Assembly (NCBI GenBank): GCA_004552155.1
Contig: SFPF01000029.1
Coordinates: forward strand, 1-23,967
DNA from: Bacteroidales bacterium
Lineage (GTDB): Bacteria > Bacteroidota > Bacteroidia > Bacteroidales > Bacteroidaceae
DNA: 23,967 bases
Direction: 5' to 3'
Below are positions 15,768-22,697 of the stretch, piece by piece. The stretch's first letter is position 1. Each line of letters opens with the position of its first letter. The notes beneath the pieces are model-generated. The model searched no databases, was not told where the DNA came from, and saw nothing but the letters and a program-made list of their open reading frames with translations. Position numbers and translations under genes: made by a program.

Positions 15768-17240
15768 CTATTTCACTATCTTCACTTCAAGGCCTTGGCG
15801 GCTCAATTCCTTAACCGCCTTTTCGATGGCCTCGTAATGCTCGGGAGCGATGCCGAGGCGGGGCAGGTCGAGCGTAGGCAGGCTGTCGGCGGCCGTGTGC
15901 AGCAGGCTCTCATCGACGGGCGCGATGATCATGCCCACGGCGGAGGTGTTGTTCGTGACGGGGTCGATGATAACGAATGCGCCCGTAGGCTTATTCACTG
16001 CATAGGCATCGAAGAAGAGTTCCTTAGCGGTGGCAATCGTGACGCGGCCTATTTCGTTGAGCGCGAGGCCTGCGGCGTCGCAATGCTCCATCGTGTTCAC
16101 GTCCACGCGATAACTAATGTGGTCGATGCGGCAGCGCGAGGTATTCGTGGTGTGCTTGATAAAGAACGACTTAGAAGCGTCCATCGGTTCCTCGTCCATC
16201 CACACGAGCATCGCCTCAAAGTAGCGTCCCACGTTGGGCTGCGTTTCCGTGCCGCCCTCCGCCGGTACATGCACAATCATCTCGCCGCGCGAGATGTCAA
16301 TCTCGTCTTCAAGACGCAGCGTCACGCTTTGCGGCGGGAAGGCATAGTCGAGCGAGCCGTCGTAGGTATATATTTCCTTCACGCGGCTCTTCTTGCCTGA
16401 GGGCAGCGCCATCACCTCGTCGCCCACGCGCACGATGCCCGATGCCACCTTGCCGCAGAAACCGCGGAAGTCGAGGTTGGGGCGCAGCACGTACTGCACA
16501 GGGAAGCGGAAGTCTGTGAGATTGTGGTCGTTGCCGATATGCACCGTTTCGAGGAAGTCAAGCAGCGCGGGGCCGTCGTACCACGGCGTGCGCTCCGAGC
16601 GTTCCACCACGTTGTCGCCCTCGAGGGCGGAGAGGGGGAAGCAATGAATATCGGGAATGCCGAGCGGGGCGACAAACTCGCGGTAGTCTTTCACGATTTT
16701 GTCAAACACCTTTTGGTCGAAATCCACCAGGTCCATCTTATTGACTGCCAGTGCCACGTGCTTGATGCCGAGCAGCGAGCAGAGATAGGTGTGGCGGCGC
16801 GTCTGCGTGATGACGCCCGTGCGGGCATCCACGAGGATAATGGCGAGGTTGGCCGTCGAACCACCCGTAATCATGTTGCGCGTATACTGCTCGTGTCCCG
16901 GGGTGTCGGCGATGATAAACTTACGCTTGTTGGTCGAGAAGTAGCGATACGCCACGTCGATGGTGATGCCTTGCTCGCGCTCCGCTTTCAGTCCGTCGAG
17001 CAGCAAGGCGTAGTCAATCTTGCCTGCGCCGGCATTGCCCACGCGCTTAGAGTCGCGCTCCAGGGCAGAGAGTTGGTCTTCGTAGAGTTTCTTAGAGTCG
17101 AAGAGCAGGCGGCCGATGAGCGTGCTCTTGCCATCGTCCACGCTGCCCGCCGTGAGCAAGCGCAGCAGGTCCTTGCGCTCGTCTTGGTCGAGATATTCTT
17201 CAATGGAAAGTTTCTTTCCGATTGTTTCTTGGTTGGTCAT
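15768..17240 (-). CDS. cysN: Sulfate adenylyltransferase subunit 1 (GTPase)
   Basis: Regulatory GTPase of ATP sulfurylase: with CysD it makes adenosine 5'-phosphosulfate from ATP and sulfate, coupled to GTP hydrolysis. The 490-residue protein has the EF-Tu-like G motifs GSVDDGKST (32-40), DTPGHEQYT (112-120) and NKMD (167-170), followed by two beta-barrel domains. No fused APS kinase domain is present, consistent with the separate cysC. The start at 17240 (MTNQETIGKK) gives the normal N-terminal extension. It is the last gene of the cysC-cysD-cysN run and ends at a stem-loop. Missing from the window are a PAPS reductase, sulfite reductase and sulfotransferase, so the end use of the activated sulfate is not visible. 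Confidence 0.96.
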   Translation of the reverse strand: MTNQETIGKKLSIEEYLDQDERKDLLRLLTAGSVDDGKSTLIGRLLFDSKKLYEDQLSALERDSKRVGNAGAGKIDYALLLDGLKAEREQGITIDVAYRYFSTNKRKFIIADTPGHEQYTRNMITGGSTANLAIILVDARTGVITQTRRHTYLCSLLGIKHVALAVNKMDLVDFDQKVFDKIVKDYREFVAPLGIPDIHCFPLSALEGDNVVERSERTPWYDGPALLDFLETVHIGNDHNLTDFRFPVQYVLRPNLDFRGFCGKVASGIVRVGDEVMALPSGKKSRVKEIYTYDGSLDYAFPPQSVTLRLEDEIDISRGEMIVHVPAEGGTETQPNVGRYFEAMLVWMDEEPMDASKSFFIKHTTNTSRCRIDHISYRVDVNTMEHCDAAGLALNEIGRVTIATAKELFFDAYAVNKPTGAFVIIDPVTNNTSAVGMIIAPVDESLLHTAADSLPTLDLPRLGIAPEHYEAIEKAVKELSRQGLEVKIVK

Positions 17241-17257
17241 ATATGTGAAATCATTAG

Positions 17258-17345
17258 TAGTAAACGAGTAGACGAGACATGAATGTCTTGCTGTATATAA
17301 TTATGTAGAGAAACTTGACTTGTTTACCCGTTTACTTGTTTACTA
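17258..17345. repeat. Octamer repeats, in both orientations, between cysD and cysN
   Basis: TAGTAAAC and GAGTAGAC (17258-17273) face CTTGACTT and three GTTTACYY-type units (17314-17345), which are the same 8-base motif on the opposite strand. The two blocks are complementary and could pair in the cysD-cysN spacer transcript. The motif matches the arrays at 7810-7881 and 18272-18327. Confidence 0.75.
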
Positions 17346-17354
17346 ATTCAATAA

Positions 17355-18266
17355 TTAAAAATATCCCTCGCGCTTCTTTTGTTCCATGGAGGCTTCCTGG
17401 TCGAAGTCTATGACGCGCGTGGTGCGCTCGCTCTTGGTGGTGGTCATCATCTCCTCCACGATTTTCTCGATGGTGTCGGCTTCGCTCTCCACCGCGCCCG
17501 TGAGCGGCCAGCAGCCGAGGGTGCGGAAGCGGATTTTGCGCATCTCGATTTTCGAGCGATATTCCTCCGGCAGGCGGTCGTCGTCGGGCATGATGAGTTG
17601 CCCGTCGATGTTCACCACGGGACGCTCCTTTGCGAAATAGAGCGGCACGATGGGGATTTTTTCAAGGCGAATGTACTGCCAGATGTCCAGTTCCGTCCAG
17701 TTGGAAAGCGGGAACACGCGGATACTCTCGCCCCGGTTGATGCGGGCATTGTAGATGTCCCAAAGTTCGGGACGCTGGTTCTTCGGATCCCATTGGTGGA
17801 ACTGGTCGCGGAACGAGAAGATGCGCTCCTTGGCGCGGCTCTTCTCCTCGTCGCGGCGCGCGCCGCCGAAAGCAGCGTCGAACTTATGCTTGTCGAGCGC
17901 GTCGAGCAGGGCTTTCGTCTTCATCAGGTCGGTATGCACCTTCGAGCCGTGCGTGAACGGTCCCACGCCGGCCTTGAAGGCCTCCATGTTGCTCTCCACG
18001 ATGAGGTCCCAGCCGTGTTCGCGGGCGTACCAGTCGCGGAATTCAATCATTTCCTTAAACTTCCATTTCGAGTCGATGTGCATCAGGGGGAAAGGCACTT
18101 TGCCCGGCGCGAACGCCTTTTCCGCCAGACGTACCATAACGCTCGAGTCCTTGCCGATGCTGTAAAGCATCACAGGGTTCTCAAACTCTGCCGCCACTTC
18201 GCGGATAATGTAGATTGACTCCGCTTCAAGTTCCTTCAAGTGGCTGAGTGAATAATTTTCGGACAT
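17355..18266 (-). CDS. cysD: Sulfate adenylyltransferase subunit 2
   Basis: Catalytic ATP-pyrophosphatase-type subunit of ATP sulfurylase; forms APS with CysN in the cytoplasm. The 303-residue protein has the PP-loop SIGKDSSV (36-43), the HIDSKWKFKEM region near 73, and the conserved RINRGESIRVFPLSNWTELD segment near 170-190. Length and the C-terminal end (KKREGYF) are typical. It starts at ATG 18266 without a Shine-Dalgarno sequence, as do the other genes left of base 22,290. It follows cysC after a 68-base spacer that holds an octamer array and precedes cysN after 114 bases. Confidence 0.97.
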   Translation of the reverse strand: MSENYSLSHLKELEAESIYIIREVAAEFENPVMLYSIGKDSSVMVRLAEKAFAPGKVPFPLMHIDSKWKFKEMIEFRDWYAREHGWDLIVESNMEAFKAGVGPFTHGSKVHTDLMKTKALLDALDKHKFDAAFGGARRDEEKSRAKERIFSFRDQFHQWDPKNQRPELWDIYNARINRGESIRVFPLSNWTELDIWQYIRLEKIPIVPLYFAKERPVVNIDGQLIMPDDDRLPEEYRSKIEMRKIRFRTLGCWPLTGAVESEADTIEKIVEEMMTTTKSERTTRVIDFDQEASMEQKKREGYF

Positions 18267-18271
18267 ATTTT

Positions 18272-18327
18272 TTTACTTCTTTACGCGCATACTTGTCGAC
18301 TCGTTTACTTGCCAACTCGTATACTCG
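18272..18327. repeat. Seven-unit octamer array between cysC and cysD
   Basis: Seven consecutive 8-base units from TTTACTTC to TATACTCG keep the core NNTACTYG/NNNACTYG. This is the complement of the RAGTNNAC motif of the ptb-buk spacer, here in the opposite orientation relative to the genes. Conservation is strongest at the ACT and CG/TG positions. Confidence 0.8.
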
Positions 18328-18334
18328 TATATAT

Positions 18335-18955
18335 TTAATATTGTGTAGTTGCTGTCAATACGCCTGCCTCTTCCAGCAGCGCGAGCACCTTCCCCACGCT
18401 TTCCTCCACGGGCGTGTCGGTGGTGTCGAGCACGAGGGCGGGGTTCTGGGGTGCCTCAAAAGGCGCAGAGATGCCTGTAAAGTTTTTCACCTCGCCGCGC
18501 CTTGCCCGCGCATAGAGGCCTTTCACGTCGCGCCGCTCGCATTCCTCCAGCGGCGTGGCCACGAAGATTTCCTTGAAATCGGCTGCGCCGATAATGTCGC
18601 GTGCCAGTGTGCGCAGTTCCTCCGTGGGGCTCACGAAAGCCGCAAGGGTAATGATGCCCGTGTCTACGAAGAGTTTGCCCACCTCGGCGATGCGGCGTAT
18701 ATTCTCGCGGCGGTCGTCGGCCGAGAAGCCGAGGCCCGCGTTGATGCCCGTGCGGATATTGTCGCCGTCGAGCAGGCGGCAGAGCCGCCCGCGGCGGTGC
18801 AGTTCCCGTTCGAGGGCCACGGCCACCGTGCTCTTGCCCGAGCCGCTCAGCCCCGTGAACCACAGCATCACGCCCCGCTGCCCGAGTAGCCGCTCCTTGT
18901 CGGCACGTGCGAGCATACGGTCGAAAATGGGAAAGATATTGTTGTCGTTGTTCAT
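18335..18955 (-). CDS. cysC: Adenylylsulfate (APS) kinase
   Basis: Phosphorylates APS to 3'-phosphoadenylyl sulfate (PAPS) with ATP. The 206-residue protein shows Walker A GLSGSGKST (35-43), DGDNIRTGIN (63-72), DRRENIRRIAEVGKL (81-95), and FVSP (107-110) with Ser109, which matches the phosphoryl-acceptor serine position of characterised CysC. Full length for the family. The start at 18955 has no Shine-Dalgarno site and is followed by an Asn/Asp-rich leader (MNNDNN). It is first in the cysC-cysD-cysN run; upstream a dyad overlaps the probable -7 element. In Bacteroides relatives PAPS genes can serve either assimilation or sulfotransferases; which applies here is not shown. Confidence 0.97.
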   Translation of the reverse strand: MNNDNNIFPIFDRMLARADKERLLGQRGVMLWFTGLSGSGKSTVAVALERELHRRGRLCRLLDGDNIRTGINAGLGFSADDRRENIRRIAEVGKLFVDTGIITLAAFVSPTEELRTLARDIIGAADFKEIFVATPLEECERRDVKGLYARARRGEVKNFTGISAPFEAPQNPALVLDTTDTPVEESVGKVLALLEEAGVLTATTQY

Positions 18956-18973
18956 AATGCGCTGTATGAAAGT

Positions 18974-18993
18974 GCAAAATTAGGCAATTTTGC
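18974..18993 (-). promoter_or_regulatory. Probable cysC promoter -7 element inside an operator-like dyad
   Basis: On the minus strand TAATTTTG (18975-18982) matches TAnnTTTG about 20 bases before the cysC ATG. It lies in a perfect inverted repeat, GCAAAATT (18974-18981), four bases, AATTTTGC (18986-18993). A dyad over the -7 element suggests repressor control. No TTTG is at the preferred -33 distance. Confidence 0.55.
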
Positions 18994-19141
18994 GCAGTGT
19001 CATAGCAGCAAAGCGCAAAAAAGATGCTTTTAGCCGCCTAAACCGCCTTTTCTAAAATCACGTAAAGGCGGCAGGCACAGATTTCCTGCCCTTACCAAAG
19101 CCGCCCCGCTCTTTGCCAGCCCGTGGCACAACCGGGCGCGT

Positions 19142-19173
19142 TTTGGCGAAACCGAATAAAAGACCTATCTTTG
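19142..19173 (+). promoter_or_regulatory. Consensus promoter with no recognised downstream gene
   Basis: TTTG (19142-19145), exactly 20 bases, then TATCTTTG (19166-19173): both elements and spacing match the Bacteroidetes consensus, as at the ptb promoter. Transcription should start near 19180. The next clear gene, ansA, begins 470 bases further on. Confidence 0.75.
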
Positions 19174-19182
19174 CCTTAGCAA

Positions 19183-19222
19183 AAAGAGGAAGAGCGCAGG
19201 CTTTTCCTCTTTCTGCGTTTTT
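19183..19222 (+). terminator. Hairpin with T run right after the orphan promoter
   Basis: AAAGAGGAA (19183-19191) pairs with TTCCTCTTT (19204-19212). Alternatively CGCAG (19195-19199) pairs with CTGCG (19213-19217), which is directly followed by five T residues (19218-19222). The two pairings compete, an arrangement seen in attenuators. It would end a transcript of roughly 40 bases or control read-through. Confidence 0.5.
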
Positions 19223-19640
19223 GGGGCTAACTATCTTATATGAGCGGAAAAATTGTCTTATATGACCGTGAAAATTATAAGCAAGCCCGTGAAAATTTGC
19301 TCCTTTATAATTTTCCCGATGTGCTTGAAAGTGAAAATTTCCTTGATTTTCGAAGATTTTTTCTCGGAGCAGATTTTCCTTTCCTTAATTATCTCTAAAT
19401 CTTTTCGCCGCGCAGCCTTAACGATTGCAAACGCGCCTTCAACGCTCTGCGCAGAGAGGAGAACGGCATTAACAAGTTTTACCTTTATCCTTAAAAGGGC
19501 AGCAACGCAGGGCAAGTACGGATTGCCAAGGAGGAGGCAACGCACAGCAGGCACTGAAAAAAATGGCCGCGCAGCCTGCCGATTACGCCCTTTATAGTAA
19601 GTAAGCGGTCCTATATGTGGGAGATGTTAAAACTTCTTCG

Positions 19641-19648
19641 TAGTTTTG
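19641..19648 (+). promoter_or_regulatory. -7 element immediately before ansA
   Basis: TAGTTTTG matches TAnnTTTG and ends five bases before the ATG at 19653. Transcription would start at or next to the start codon, giving an essentially leaderless message. No clear -33 TTTG is present. Confidence 0.45.
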
Positions 19649-19652
19649 CACT

Positions 19653-20696
19653 ATGGATACACTGCAATACCCGAACATCCTTATCATCTACACGGGCGGG
19701 ACCATCGGCATGATCGAAAATCCCGAGACCGGCGCGCTCGAAAACTTCGACTTCGAGCAGTTCCGCCACCACGTGCCCGAACTGAAACGCTTCAATTATA
19801 ACATCGACGCGCTCGCCTTCGACCCGCCCATTGATTCCAGCGACATGGAACCGCGCTACTGGGTGAAGATGGCGCATATCATTGCCGACCATTACGATGC
19901 CTACGACGGCTTCGTGTTGCTGCACGGCACGGACACGATGGCCTACACAGCCTCTGCCCTGAGTTTCATGCTCGAAAACCTCAGCAAACCCGTAATCATC
20001 ACCGGTTCGCAACTCCCCATCGGACAGTTGCGCACCGACGGCAAGGAAAATCTCCTGACCAGCATCGAAATTGCCGCCGCAAAGGATCAAGACGGGCGAC
20101 CCATGGTGCCGGAGGTGTGTATCTTCTTCGAAAGCCGCCTGCTGCGCGGCAACCGCACCATGAAAATCAATGCCGAGGGTTTCAACGCCTTCCGCTCTTA
20201 CAACTTCCCCGCGTTGGCACACGCGGGCATACACATCAAATACGAGGAGCACCTTATCCGCCGCCCACAGCCGGGCGCCCCCTTCAAGCCGCACTTCTTG
20301 CTCGACAATAATGTGGTGATCATCACGCTTTTCCCCGGCATACGCAAGGACTACGTGGACACCGTGCTGCGCATCAAGGGACTGAAAGCCGTGATCCTCA
20401 AAACCTTCGGATCGGGCAATGCGCCGCAGAAGGAATGGCTTGTGGAGAGTTTGAAAGAACTGAACGAGAAGGGGGTGATACTCGTCAACATCACGCAATG
20501 TTCCAAAGGCACGGTGGAGATGCACCGCTACGGCACGGGACTGCAACTGCTGCAAGCGGGCGTCATCAACGGCTACGACAGCACGGTGGAGAGCATGGTG
20601 ACGAAACTCATGTTCCTCATCGGGCACGGGCACTCGAAAGCTGAAATCATCGAACTGATGAACACGAGCATTGCCGGCGAGATTACGATTGGGTGA
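19653..20696 (+). CDS. ansA: Type I L-asparaginase
   Basis: Hydrolyses L-asparagine to aspartate and ammonia. The 347-residue protein has no signal peptide, fitting the cytoplasmic type I enzyme. Both active-site motifs are present: TGGTIG (14-19, with catalytic Thr14) and HGTDTM (91-96, with Thr93-Asp94). The catalytic lysine is probably Lys171 in RGNRTMK, and GSQLPIGQLRTDGKENL (118-134) is the conserved mid-domain stretch. Length matches the family (about 340). The start ATG 19653 gives a direct run into the first strand (MDTLQYPNILIIYTGG). It overlaps the start of the next gene (TGATG), so the binding lipoprotein is probably translated from the same message, though a metabolic link between them is not evident. 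Confidence 0.95.
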   Translation: MDTLQYPNILIIYTGGTIGMIENPETGALENFDFEQFRHHVPELKRFNYNIDALAFDPPIDSSDMEPRYWVKMAHIIADHYDAYDGFVLLHGTDTMAYTASALSFMLENLSKPVIITGSQLPIGQLRTDGKENLLTSIEIAAAKDQDGRPMVPEVCIFFESRLLRGNRTMKINAEGFNAFRSYNFPALAHAGIHIKYEEHLIRRPQPGAPFKPHFLLDNNVVIITLFPGIRKDYVDTVLRIKGLKAVILKTFGSGNAPQKEWLVESLKELNEKGVILVNITQCSKGTVEMHRYGTGLQLLQAGVINGYDSTVESMVTKLMFLIGHGHSKAEIIELMNTSIAGEITIG

Positions 20697-21829
20697 TGGC
20701 CTATTTCAAAAAAAACTTATCAATCCTGACGCTTACGGCGTGGCTTTCCCTGGCTTTCGGGTGCGGGGAACGCCGCGCCGAACGCGCATTTGCGCCAGCC
20801 CCGCTGCGCTATGCCGAACTGCTGCGCCTCACCGACACACTCGGCTGTACCTTTGCCGAGATTGCTGACCCGTGGCACGAGGGGCGCACCATGCAGCGGT
20901 ACTGCCTGGTGCCGCAGGATGCAGATGTGCCGGAAGAGGCAAGTGGTTACGTCATCGTGCGCACACCACTGCGCCGCATCGCCTCGGGAACGGCACTCCA
21001 CGCCGCCCTTTTGCAGGAACTTGGTGCGGAAGATGCCCTCGCGGGACTATTCGACGCGGAATACGCCGTGGGGTCTGCATTAAAACAACTCATACAGACG
21101 GGGCGGCTGAAACCGGCGGGCAATTCCATGAAGCCCGATGCGGAGCTGCTGCACGCCCTGCACCCCGACGCCCTGCTGCTCTCGCCCTTCGAGAATGCGG
21201 GACACGGCGCACTGACCACGCTGGGCGTGCCGATTATCGAGTGCGCCGACTATATGGAAACGTCGCCCTTGGGACGCGCCGAGTGGATGCGCCTCTACGG
21301 ACGGCTCGCGGGACGCGGCGCGGCGGCCGACAGCCTGTTTGAACTGGTGGCGCACCGATATGAGAACTGCAAGCGGAAAGCCGCCGCTACGGCGGAGCGT
21401 CCCACTGCGTTGTGCGACCTGCCGCAGGGCGGCACGTGGTTCGTGCCGGGCGGGCGCAGCACGATGGGACGGCTCTTTGCCGATGCAGGTATCTGCTATC
21501 TTTGGAAGGACAACGGCGACAAGGGCTCGCTTTCCCTCACTTTTGAAGGCGTATTCGATCGCGCCCGCAATGCCGACTGGTGGTTGATCAAGCAGGGCTG
21601 GCCCGCACCGCCCAGCCGCAAGATGCTGGCAGATGAGTTTCCCCACGCCGAGCGGTTCAAGGCATGGCGCGAGGGCAAAGTGCTGGTGTGCAACACGCTC
21701 GCGACTCCCTATTTCGAGGAAGTGCCTTTCCACCCCGAGCGTTTGCTACAAGAACTCGCCGCCATCTTCCACCCCACCCTGCGTCCCGAAGGTTTTACCC
21801 CGAGATATTTTTATTATTTGGAAAAGTAG
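20696..21829 (+). CDS. FecB/BtuF-like periplasmic substrate-binding lipoprotein
   Basis: Solute-binding component of an ABC importer of the iron-siderophore/heme/cobalamin class. The 377-residue precursor has a lipoprotein-type signal with Cys23 (LAFGCG), although Phe at -2 makes the lipobox imperfect. The body shows the class III two-lobed fold pattern: VIVRTPLRRIASGT near 80-95, HPDALLLSPFENAG near 155-170, GVPIIECADYMETSPLGRAEWMR and, in the second lobe, WFVPGGRSTMGRLFADAG and FHPERLLQELAAIFHP. The ATG at 20696 overlaps the ansA stop (TGATG); a GTG one codon earlier is also possible. The permease gene follows after 112 bases. Ligand is not predictable. Confidence 0.88.
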   Translation: MAYFKKNLSILTLTAWLSLAFGCGERRAERAFAPAPLRYAELLRLTDTLGCTFAEIADPWHEGRTMQRYCLVPQDADVPEEASGYVIVRTPLRRIASGTALHAALLQELGAEDALAGLFDAEYAVGSALKQLIQTGRLKPAGNSMKPDAELLHALHPDALLLSPFENAGHGALTTLGVPIIECADYMETSPLGRAEWMRLYGRLAGRGAAADSLFELVAHRYENCKRKAAATAERPTALCDLPQGGTWFVPGGRSTMGRLFADAGICYLWKDNGDKGSLSLTFEGVFDRARNADWWLIKQGWPAPPSRKMLADEFPHAERFKAWREGKVLVCNTLATPYFEEVPFHPERLLQELAAIFHPTLRPEGFTPRYFYYLEK

Positions 21830-21873
21830 GGGCTCGGCAATTTCAAGTAAACTTGATTGCGCTCGCCTTGCAC

Positions 21874-21881
21874 TATTTTTG
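21874..21881 (+). promoter_or_regulatory. Possible -7 element for the FecCD permease gene
   Basis: TATTTTTG matches TAnnTTTG. CTTG at 21852-21855 (18-base spacing) could be a weak -33; it belongs to the small palindrome CAAGT-AA-ACTTG (21844-21855). A transcript would start about 55 bases before the permease ATG. Confidence 0.4.
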
Positions 21882-21941
21882 CAAAACGCCCGCCGAATGC
21901 GCCGACATTAGAAAACAAACGCCTGATTAAAGATAGTTTTT

Positions 21942-22303
21942 ATGGCCAAGGACATTATATCCCCCGCGTCCAACCACCGCGCCCGCATGGCTTTTGCGGC
22001 AGGACTGTTGCTGCTACCCCTGCTCACGGCTGCGGCCTTGCTCACAGGCAGCATGCGGCTCGCGCCCGGCGAGGTGCTGTCGGCACTTGCCGCCGCGCCG
22101 TCCGACGCTTCGCCGGCGGCGTTTATCGTGTGGCAGGCGCGCGTGCCTCAAATCGCGGTGGCACTGTTGGCCGGCGCATCGCTCTCGGCAGCAGGATTGG
22201 TGATGCAAACGCTGTTTGCCAACCCTTTGGCAGACCCCTCGTTGCTCGGCGTGAACTCCGGCGCATCGCTCGGCGCGGCGCTTGTGCTGCTTTGCGGCGG
22301 AGA
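21942..22303 (+). CDS. FecCD-family ABC permease, N-terminal fragment truncated at junction
   Basis: Inner-membrane permease of an iron-siderophore/cobalamin importer, partner of the preceding binding lipoprotein. About 120 residues are authentic: a first membrane segment (FAAGLLLLPLLTAAALL, about 18-34), then the family signature from ARVPQIAVALLAGASLSAAG to QTLFANPLADPSLLGVNSGA and LGAALVLLCG. After that the frame continues only as antisense of an RNase III gene, so the remaining two-thirds (about 220 residues, several membrane segments) and the ATPase gene expected downstream are missing. The open frame to 22562 is a chimeric read-through and should not be taken as a fusion protein. Confidence 0.88.
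22290..22303. other. Junction between Bacteroidales-like and Firmicutes-like DNA
   Basis: Up to about 22,300 the plus strand encodes a FecCD permease; from about 22,290 on the minus strand encodes RNase III. Both are cut here and share the bases TTTGCGGCGG, which fit both genes, so the break lies within this short overlap. No insertion sequence, tRNA or integrase is present. Confidence 0.85.
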
Positions 22304-22697
22304 AGCCGCCGTCCATGTAGCTTGCCGCAATCACGGACTCCATGGCGTCGGAGACGATGGAATCGCGCTTGCGGCCGCCGCCGTGCTCCTCTCCGTGGCC
22401 GAGCAGAAGAAAGCTGCCGAGGCTGATCGTGCCTGCCGCGCGGGCCAGATTCTTCTCGCAGACGAGGTCGGCACGGATGCGCGTCAGTTCGCCCTCCGGC
22501 TTGTCCGGGAAGCTGCGGTACAGGTAATCTGCCACGACAAAGCCCAGGATCGAATCACCTAAAAATTCCAAACGTTCGTTGTCACGCAGACCGCGCTCGC
22601 GGTTTTCATTGGCATAGGAGCTGTGCGTCAGCGCGTTTTCGAGAATGCTCTTGTCCCGGAACGTGTAGCCCAGCCCGGCTTCCAGTTCACTCAGCAT
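22290..22697 (-). CDS. rnc: Ribonuclease III, truncated after the catalytic domain
   Basis: Double-strand-specific endoribonuclease that processes rRNA and mRNA. Residues 1-136 are recognisable: HSSYANEN (25-32), the signature NERLEFLGDS (40-49, with Asp48), and SDAMESVIAASYMDGGF (116-132, with Glu120), so the catalytic domain is complete. The double-stranded-RNA-binding domain (about 70-90 residues) is missing, because beyond 22290 the minus strand is antisense of the permease. The ATG at 22697 follows a strong Shine-Dalgarno sequence (AAAGGAG, eight bases upstream), unlike every gene left of the junction. It overlaps the plsX end by 11 bases. Confidence 0.93.

Larger units (their letters stand above)
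18956..19652. other. 697-base non-coding region between cysC and asparaginase
   Basis: No recognisable protein gene. It contains the cysC promoter/dyad, a near-perfect plus-strand promoter (19142-19173) followed at once by a hairpin and T run (19183-19222), short GTGAAAATT repeats (19246-19340), a 12-base direct repeat GCCGCGCAGCCT (19407-19418 and 19566-19577), and the -7 element of ansA. Overlapping open frames of about 100-115 codons exist on both strands (19253-19597 plus, 19258-19554 minus), but neither resembles a known protein nor has good coding character. Confidence 0.6.

Noticed and set aside
19183..19217. H-type pseudoknot formed by the two overlapping stems.
   Set aside because: There would be no bases left to cross the nine-pair first stem, so simultaneous pairing is sterically unlikely; competing stems are the better reading.
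19253..19597. 114-codon plus-strand open frame (and a 98-codon one on the minus strand, 19258-19554) as a small gene.
   Set aside because: Composition shifts from AT-rich to GC-rich midway, no family is recognisable, and two opposite frames are equally open, so neither is supported.
21942..22562. A 206-residue plus-strand protein as a complete or fused permease.
   Set aside because: Only about the first 120 residues resemble FecCD; the rest is antisense of RNase III.
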